Shown: piece after piece, positions 4,832 through 8,255 of the stretch
Position numbering within the stretch: the first letter of the stretch is position 1
Layout: each line of letters starts with the position of its first letter
Assembly: GCA_031277045.1 (NCBI GenBank)
Contig: JAISLX010000031.1
Span: 1 to 8,255, forward strand
DNA length: 8,255 nt
Reading direction: 5' to 3'
Origin: Treponema sp.
Lineage (GTDB): Bacteria; Spirochaetota; Spirochaetia; Treponematales; Breznakiellaceae
The notes under the pieces: generated by a model
Seen by the model: only the letters and a program-made list of their open reading frames with translations
Databases searched by the model: none
Told to the model about the DNA's origin: nothing
Program-made: the position numbers and the translations under genes

Positions 4832-7800
4832 ATGCTGTACCCTAAACGGGAAAAACCTCTGAGCGCCGGGGATTTTGAAAATCCCGGCAGCGAATACCGG
4901 GCCGCGCCTTTTTGGGCGTGGAACAACAAACTGGACAAGGATGAACTGGTTTGGCAGATCGACCAGCTTAAAAAACTGGGGTACGGCGGCTTTCACATGC
5001 ATGTCCGTACCGGCCTGGCTACCGAATACCTAAGCGATGAGTACATGGACTGTGTCAGGGCCTGTGTGGAAAAGGCCCGGCGGGAACAGATGCTGGCCTG
5101 GCTTTACGATGAGGACCGCTGGCCTTCCGGGGCCGCCGGGGGGCTTGTAACCCGGCATGAGCAGTACCGTATCCGGCACCTCCTGCTGACCCGCCGGCCC
5201 TACAGCGGCGCCGGCGGGGAGGCGGGGCACGATTCCCGCGCCGTGTCGGGGAGGACCGAAAACGGCAAGCTTGTCGCCTGTTTTGACGTTCTCCTGGACC
5301 GCCGGGGGGACCTGGAATGTTACCGCGCCGTTAAAGAAGGGGAGGCGGCCAGGGGAATAAAACTCTACGCTTACGCCGAAACGGCCCTGCCTTCCCCGTG
5401 GTACAACAACCAGACCTACGTGAACACCCTGGATCCCGCGGCAATCCGGGAATTTATCCGCGTTACCTATGAACGTTACGGCAAGGATTTTTCCGCCGAC
5501 TTTGGCGGACTTATCCCCGCCATTTTTACCGACGAGCCCCAGTTTTCCCAAAAAAGCGTTCTGAACTACGCTTTGGAAGAAAAGGATGTTACCCTGCCCT
5601 GGACTGTGGACATTGAGGAAAGCTACCAGGCGGCTTACGGCGGGGAAAGCCTGGTGGCGGGGCTGCCGGAACTGCTCTGGAACCTGGCGGGGGGCCGGGT
5701 GTCCGTCATCCGTTATCACTACCACGACCACATTGCCGAACGCTTTGCCGCGGCCTTCGCGGACCAGTGCGGGGCCTGGTGCAGTTCCCGCGGCCTTATG
5801 CTTACCGGCCACATGATGGAAGAGCCCACCCTGGAAAGCCAGACCCACGCCCTGGGGGAGGCCATGCGGTCCTACCGTTCCTTCCAGCTCCCCGGCATCG
5901 ACATGCTCTGCGACACCCGCGAATTTACCACCGCCAAGCAGGCCCAGTCCGCGGCCCGGCAGAAGGGCAGCCCCGGCGTTCTTTCCGAACTGTACGGCGT
6001 AACCAACTGGGATTTTGACTTCCGGGGCCACAAACTGCAGGGGGACTGGCAGGCAGCCCTGGGCGTTACGGTCCGGGTGCCCCACCTTTCCTGGGTGTCC
6101 ATGAACGGGGAGGCCAAGCGGGACTACCCGGCCACCTTTAACTACCAGGCCCCCTGGTACGAGGAATACCCCTATGTGGAAAACCACTTTGCCCGCCTTG
6201 CCTCCGCGCTGACCAGGGGCCGGGCCCTGTGCCGCGTGGGGGTGCTTCACCCCATCGAAAGCTACTGGCTCCACTGGGGCCCCCGGGAGAGTACCCAGGC
6301 CGTCCGGGAGGAAATGGACCTGAATTTCAAACGCCTCTGCGACTGGCTGCTCCGGGGGCTCGTAGACTTTGACTACATTTGTGAATCCACGCTGCCCCGG
6401 TACTGCGATCCCGGCAGCATCAAGGCCGCCGGACCGGGGAAGCCGCTGTTCCCGGTGGGGCAGATGGGCTACCAGGCGATTATTGTACCCGCCCTGGAAA
6501 CCATGCGGACCAGCACGCTGGAACGGCTGGAAGCCTTCCGCCGTGCCGGCGGCCGGATCATCTTCCTGGGCGGGGCGCCCGCCTATGTTGACGCGCTTCC
6601 CGGCGATAGGGGCCGGAAGCTGTGGGAAACCTGCGAGCGTATCACGTTTGAACGGCTCCCGATCCTCAACGCGCTTGAAGACCTGCGGGACATTGAAATC
6701 CGGGACGAAACCGGGGTCAGGGCCGGCGGCTTTCTCTACCAGATACGGGACGAAGGGAACGGCGGACCCCGCTGGCTTTTCATCTCCCAGGCGGACAAAC
6801 CTGCGAACCCCGACCTGTCCAGAGCAGCGCATCTCCGCATCTCCATACGGGGCGGCTGGGACCTCAGCCTTTACGATACGCTGAACGGGAATATTTCCCC
6901 CCTGCCGGCGCGCCGGGAAAACGGATGGACGGTACTGTTCACTACCTTCTACGAACATGACAGCCTGCTGCTCCGGCTGGACCCCGCGCAGAGCGCAGAA
7001 AGCGCAGCCTCCCCGGCGCCTCAAATCCAGTCCCCCGAACCTGCCTCCCGCCCGGTTCAGCGCTTTACCGGGCCCGTACCCGTAACCCTCCAGGAGCCCA
7101 ACGTACTGCTTCTGGACATGGCGGAATTCGCCCTGGACAACGGAGCCTTCCGGCCCCGGGAAGAGGTTCTGCGGCTTGACGACCTGCTCAGGGAAGAACT
7201 GGGCTGGCCCCTCCGGGGAAAAGCCTGGGCCCAGCCCTGGGTAGAAAAAGACACCTCCACCCCCCATACACTGCGCCTGCGCTGCGGCTTTGACAGCGAA
7301 CTTGAGATCGAAGGGGCAGAGCTGGCCCTGGAAAACGCCGCCACAAGCCGGGTAACACTGAACGGGGAGGCGGCGGTTCCAACGCCGCAGTGGTATGTGG
7401 ACAAATGTATAACCAGGCTCAGACTCCCGGCAATCAAGCGGGGGGCCAACGCGCTGGAGCTGACGCTGCCCTACGGCCGCGCCGTCAACGTGGAAGCGAT
7501 GTACCTGCTGGGGGATTTTGGCGTGCGGACCGCCGGAACCCTGTGTACCCTTACCCCCCCGGTGCGGACCCTGGCCTTTGGGGATATAACCAGACAGGGG
7601 CTCCCGTTCTACGGCGGGAACATCGTGTACCACCTGGAGGCGGAATGTCGGACCCCGGAACTGCTGGTAGGCGCCAGTTGCTACCGGGGACACCTGCTGC
7701 GGGTACGAGTGGACGGCGTCGACCGGGGAGTTATCGCCTATTCGCCCTACGAACTGAAAGTCCCCGGCCTTTCACCGGGCAGACACAACGTGGACATTGT

Positions 7801-7966
7801 CTACTTTGGCAGCCGGATCAACACCTTCGGACAGCTTCACTGCAACATGCGGGACGGCTGCTATTGGGGGCCGGGTTCCTGGCGGACGGAAGGCCCCGAA
7901 TGGACCTACGAATACCGGTTCTGGCCCCAGGGGGTACTTAAATCCCCGGAGTTATGGGGGCAATGA
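4832..7966 (+). CDS. GH106-like glycoside hydrolase (alpha-L-rhamnosidase-related)
   Basis: This 1044-residue protein resembles the GH106 family, whose characterised members remove alpha-L-rhamnose from glycans. Family-like blocks are APFWAWNNKLDKDEL (25-39), YGGFHMHVRTGLATEYLS (51-68), LYDEDRWPSG (91-100), FTDEPQF (232-238), GHMMEEP (326-332), and SELYGVTNWDFDF (385-397). Acidic candidates for catalysis or metal binding include Glu235, Glu330/331 and Glu386; I cannot assign them. A Rossmann-like segment follows (about 547-587, QAIIVPALE and GGRIIFLGG), then a Ser/Pro/Ala-rich linker (about 719-745) and a beta-sandwich sugar-binding region near 815-900 (VTLNGE at 841-846). No signal peptide is seen, so cytoplasmic action on imported oligosaccharides is likely. 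GGAGGG at 4820-4825 fixes the start. No transporter or other sugar gene is nearby. Substrate is inferred from family only. Confidence 0.8.
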   Translation: MLYPKREKPLSAGDFENPGSEYRAAPFWAWNNKLDKDELVWQIDQLKKLGYGGFHMHVRTGLATEYLSDEYMDCVRACVEKARREQMLAWLYDEDRWPSGAAGGLVTRHEQYRIRHLLLTRRPYSGAGGEAGHDSRAVSGRTENGKLVACFDVLLDRRGDLECYRAVKEGEAARGIKLYAYAETALPSPWYNNQTYVNTLDPAAIREFIRVTYERYGKDFSADFGGLIPAIFTDEPQFSQKSVLNYALEEKDVTLPWTVDIEESYQAAYGGESLVAGLPELLWNLAGGRVSVIRYHYHDHIAERFAAAFADQCGAWCSSRGLMLTGHMMEEPTLESQTHALGEAMRSYRSFQLPGIDMLCDTREFTTAKQAQSAARQKGSPGVLSELYGVTNWDFDFRGHKLQGDWQAALGVTVRVPHLSWVSMNGEAKRDYPATFNYQAPWYEEYPYVENHFARLASALTRGRALCRVGVLHPIESYWLHWGPRESTQAVREEMDLNFKRLCDWLLRGLVDFDYICESTLPRYCDPGSIKAAGPGKPLFPVGQMGYQAIIVPALETMRTSTLERLEAFRRAGGRIIFLGGAPAYVDALPGDRGRKLWETCERITFERLPILNALEDLRDIEIRDETGVRAGGFLYQIRDEGNGGPRWLFISQADKPANPDLSRAAHLRISIRGGWDLSLYDTLNGNISPLPARRENGWTVLFTTFYEHDSLLLRLDPAQSAESAASPAPQIQSPEPASRPVQRFTGPVPVTLQEPNVLLLDMAEFALDNGAFRPREEVLRLDDLLREELGWPLRGKAWAQPWVEKDTSTPHTLRLRCGFDSELEIEGAELALENAATSRVTLNGEAAVPTPQWYVDKCITRLRLPAIKRGANALELTLPYGRAVNVEAMYLLGDFGVRTAGTLCTLTPPVRTLAFGDITRQGLPFYGGNIVYHLEAECRTPELLVGASCYRGHLLRVRVDGVDRGVIAYSPYELKVPGLSPGRHNVDIVYFGSRINTFGQLHCNMRDGCYWGPGSWRTEGPEWTYEYRFWPQGVLKSPELWGQ

Positions 7967-7980
7967 ACCCAAGTCAGAGC

Positions 7981-8006
7981 TGTCCGGGAACTTCGGTTCC
8001 CGGACA
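7981..8006 (+). terminator. Strong UUCG-tetraloop hairpin after the GH106-like gene
   Basis: An 11-bp perfect stem (7981-7991 with 7996-8006; arms TGTCCGGGAAC and GTTCCCGGACA) closes the loop TTCG with a C-G pair, the exceptionally stable C(UUCG)G tetraloop. It begins 15 bases after the stop codon and precedes a new promoter, so transcription termination is the natural reading. No T run follows, so it may rely on stem strength, need a cofactor, or mainly protect the 3' end of the message. Confidence 0.65.
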
Positions 8007-8022
8007 CGCCCGCTATCCCCGG

Positions 8023-8051
8023 TTGACATGATCCCAACACCCTGTTAGTAT
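8023..8051 (+). promoter_or_regulatory. Near-consensus sigma70 promoter with extended -10
   Basis: TTGACA (8023-8028) is a perfect -35 box. After a 17-base spacer comes TAGTAT (8046-8051), preceded by TGT (8043-8045), an extended -10 element. The expected start is near 8058, leaving a leader of about 46 bases before the ATG at 8104. This is the best promoter in the window. TGTC (8059-8062) and GACA (8069-8072) form a small dyad just downstream of the start that could be an operator. Confidence 0.8.
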
Positions 8052-8103
8052 GACCCATTGTCTGCCCGGACAGCGGGGCGGGAAAACGAAACAAGGAGGG
8101 ATC

Positions 8104-8255
<152 letters not shown>

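Noticed and set aside
5030..7693. Very long minus-strand open frame (887 codons) opposite the hydrolase gene
   Set aside because: It is antisense to a gene with clear family motifs and a strong ribosome binding site. Its translation is Gly/Pro/Arg-rich with no domain I recognise, as expected from the codon bias of GC-rich DNA.

Overview
The window looks like a GC-rich chromosomal contig from a host-associated spirochaete, most likely a Treponema relative of the termite or animal gut type. That is an inference from protein families: two TpLRR/BspA-type leucine-rich repeat proteins sharing a leader and a C-terminal motif, an HU-like/DUF4469 protein between them, and a non-canonical ClpP followed by peptidyl-tRNA hydrolase. 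No rRNA or other marker gene is present. Every supported gene lies on the + strand.

Layout. Positions 1-118 are low-complexity sequence with a 22-base poly-C run, and 8188-8255 is an uninterrupted 68-base poly-G run; both look like assembly or sequencing artefacts. A possible promoter (161-189) leads into a leader of about 320 bases with a degenerate 23-bp tandem repeat and one CTGAC-N9-GTCAG dyad, then the first BspA-like gene (513-1226). A hairpin-rich gap precedes the DUF4469 gene (1359-2099). Its stop codon lies in the first of seven 23/24-bp tandem units (2096-2262), most carrying the same dyad. The array leads into the second BspA-like gene (2306-3361). Both BspA genes begin behind the same 37-base block (31/37 identical, including the ribosome binding site and ATG), so they look like duplicated cassettes.

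The second half is metabolic and housekeeping: a clpP-like gene (start uncertain, about 3439-4077), pth (4107-4757), then a large GH106-like glycoside hydrolase (4832-7966) with a strong ribosome binding site. An 11-bp hairpin closed by a UUCG tetraloop (7981-8006) follows it. A near-consensus sigma70 promoter (8023-8051) then drives a new gene that starts at 8104 and is lost in the poly-G end.

How the parts may work together. The LRR/DUF4469 block is the accessory part: presumed repeat-rich interaction proteins with a small protein of predicted HU-like fold, linked by repeated dyad elements in the leaders. clpP and pth are protein-quality-control and translation housekeeping genes and are probably cotranscribed. 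The GH106-like enzyme has no visible export signal and probably acts on rhamnose-containing or related oligosaccharides inside the cell. The best candidate for something undescribed is the shared dyad-repeat leader architecture of the two LRR cassettes and its tandem expansion directly behind the HU-like gene.
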